Shown: positions 5,931 through 6,408 of the stretch, piece by piece | How positions within the stretch are numbered: the first letter of the stretch is position 1 | Layout: each line of letters begins with the position of its first letter | Assembly: GCA_004299545.1 (NCBI GenBank) | Contig: SCRB01000459.1 | Span: forward strand, 1 to 6,408 | Reading direction: 5' to 3' | Source: Rhizobiaceae bacterium | GTDB taxonomy: Bacteria > Pseudomonadota > Alphaproteobacteria > Rhizobiales > Rhizobiaceae | DNA: 6,408 bases | Made by a program: the position numbers and the translations under genes | Notes under the pieces: model-generated | What the model saw: the letters and a program-made list of their open reading frames with translations, nothing else | The model's database searches: none | Told to the model about the DNA's origin: nothing

Positions 5931-5958
5931 AAAAAAAAGAGCCGCGGATGGCGGCTCT
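5931..5958 (-). terminator. Rho-independent terminator, minus strand
   Basis: An 8-bp perfect stem (AGAGCCGC 5938-5945 with GCGGCTCT 5951-5958) closes a 5-base loop. On the minus strand it is followed at once by a run of seven T (5931-5937). This is a classic intrinsic terminator for leftward transcripts only; there is no T-run on the plus strand. It ends either the acyl-CoA synthetase transcript, 167 nt after its stop, or a short transcript started within the spacer. Confidence 0.88.
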
Positions 5959-6040
5959 CAGGAGTTAAACAGGGAGGCGTCAAACAGAGTGGCTCCAACC
6001 ACCCGGTAAGAATCCAGATCACTGGATGAATTGAGTAAAC
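5931..6040 (-). ncRNA. Candidate CtrA-controlled small RNA
   Basis: A transcript starting shortly after CtrA box 2 and ending at the terminator would be about 90-110 nt. It would fold into a 6-bp perfect hairpin (6012-6027, 4-base loop), a small GTGG/CCAC hairpin (5989-6002) and the terminator stem. Between them the minus strand has an unpaired GCCTCCCTG stretch (5970-5978), which could pair with ribosome-binding sites, as many rhizobial small RNAs do. The 5' end is a guess and no known family is recognised. The same sequence could merely be the 3' UTR of the acyl-CoA synthetase mRNA. Confidence 0.35.
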
Positions 6041-6051
6041 GCCCGTAAAGC

Positions 6052-6066
6052 TTAATGGCCGGTTAA
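6052..6066 (-). promoter_or_regulatory. CtrA box 2, upstream of the terminator
   Basis: Plus-strand TTAA (6052-6055), seven bases, TTAAC (6063-6067): a second exact match to TTAA-N7-TTAA. It is downstream of the acyl-CoA synthetase stop, so it cannot be that gene's promoter. It is separated from rcdA by the terminator. The simplest reading is a promoter for a short leftward RNA, or a second distant site acting with box 1. Confidence 0.6.
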
Positions 6067-6124
6067 CGGGTGGCCGGATTTTTAAGAAAAATGCCGTCGA
6101 AGCCCCCGGCGGGCGCCGGGACCG

Positions 6125-6408
6125 TCAACCCGCCCTCACCTTCTGCCGAAGGACGAATTTCTGGATCTTTCCCGTCGAGGTCTTCGGGATCTCGGCGAAA
6201 ACCACGCTCTTCGGGCATTTGAACCGTGCCAGAAGCGCGCGGCAATGGTTGATGAGTTCAGTCTCAGTCGCCGACTTTCCCGGCTTCAGTTCCACATAGG
6301 CCAGCGGCGTTTCGCCCCATTTTTCGTCCGGCTCGGCCACAACGGCCGCAGCGGCGACGGCAGGATGCTTGTAGAGCGCATCCTCGACCTCGATGGAGAA
6401 AATGTTCT
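6125..6408 (-). CDS. Acyl-CoA synthetase (AMP-forming), C-terminal part
   Basis: Partial gene running off the right edge; about 93 C-terminal residues are visible. They match the C-terminal lid domain of AMP-dependent synthetases/ligases (ANL superfamily), which activate a carboxylic acid with ATP and transfer it to CoA. At the edge, NIFSIEVEDALYKHP matches the hinge-proximal motif usually read as GGENI-S-EVE. It continues with KWGETPLAYVELKPG, and near the end comes PKTSTGKIQKFVLRQ, whose Lys in STGK is the catalytic residue of the adenylation step. The TGA stop is at 6125-6127. The acyl substrate cannot be told from this part; medium- or long-chain fatty acids and acetate are all possible. 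No coupling with rcdA is expected, as a terminator lies between them. Confidence 0.88.
   Translation of the reverse strand, partial: NIFSIEVEDALYKHPAVAAAAVVAEPDEKWGETPLAYVELKPGKSATETELINHCRALLARFKCPKSVVFAEIPKTSTGKIQKFVLRQKVRAG

Larger units (their letters stand above)
5736..6124. other. 389-nt gene-free region upstream of rcdA
   Basis: No convincing coding sequence is seen on either strand. It contains, from the acyl-CoA synthetase side: a GC-rich 6-bp hairpin with a 4-base loop (6105-6120); an A/T inverted repeat ATTTTTAAGAAAAAT (6078-6092); CtrA box 2 (6052-6066); hairpins at 6012-6027 and 5989-6002; a strong minus-strand terminator (5931-5958); CtrA box 1 (5856-5870); and the rcdA leader. 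The density of signals is high for a spacer and suggests regulated transcription starting inside it. Confidence 0.7.

Noticed and set aside
6105..6120. GC-rich hairpin as terminator of the acyl-CoA synthetase gene
   Set aside because: The stem CCCGGC/GCCGGG is not followed directly by T residues on the minus strand (TTTTTCTT comes about 13 bases later), so it is weaker than the terminator at 5931-5958.

Overview
The window comes from a GC-rich alphaproteobacterial chromosome, most likely Rhizobiales (Rhizobium/Agrobacterium/Sinorhizobium/Shinella-like). The evidence is the RuvA, RuvB, RuvC and RcdA sequences, the ruv-to-ybgC (tol-pal) neighbourhood, SOS boxes of the alphaproteobacterial GAAC-N7-GAAC type and CtrA-type TTAA-N7-TTAA boxes. 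The genus cannot be fixed from this piece.

Layout from right to left, since nearly everything is on the minus strand. The C-terminal end of an acyl-CoA synthetase enters at the right edge (6125-6408). A 389-nt gene-free stretch follows with two perfect TTAA-N7-TTAA CtrA boxes, a clear minus-strand intrinsic terminator and room for a small RNA. Next is rcdA (DUF1465, 5211-5735), the adaptor-type regulator of CtrA degradation. Then comes the Holliday-junction set ruvC (4628-5137), ruvA (3750-4370) and ruvB (1980-3020). On the plus strand, a secreted GH5 glycosidase gene (711-1961) converges on ruvB. Last is ybgC (175-645), the thioesterase gene that normally heads tol-pal; tolQ would lie just beyond the left edge but is not visible.

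The ruv block is heavily remodelled. Between ruvC and ruvA sit two long hairpin-forming palindromes of the same design in opposite orientation. Their arms differ in sequence but keep pairing through compensatory changes, and one abuts the ruvC stop codon. Just ahead of ruvA is a perfect LexA box with a -35-like hexamer inside it, so ruvA probably has its own SOS promoter; a one-mismatch LexA box lies upstream of ruvC. Between ruvA and ruvB an AbrB-type antitoxin/PIN toxin (VapBC-like) pair is inserted. It carries its own inverted-repeat operator candidate and is joined to ruvB by a 4-nt stop/start overlap. The toxin begins with TTG and has Gly in place of the first catalytic Asp of the PIN domain, so it is probably weak or dead as a nuclease while still coupling translation to ruvB.

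Functionally, RuvAB binds and migrates Holliday junctions and RuvC cuts them, under likely LexA control. RcdA and the CtrA boxes point to cell-cycle feedback on CtrA turnover. The strongest candidates for something undescribed are the paired covarying palindromes, the toxin-antitoxin module embedded in the ruv operon, and the CtrA-box-flanked small-RNA candidate upstream of rcdA.
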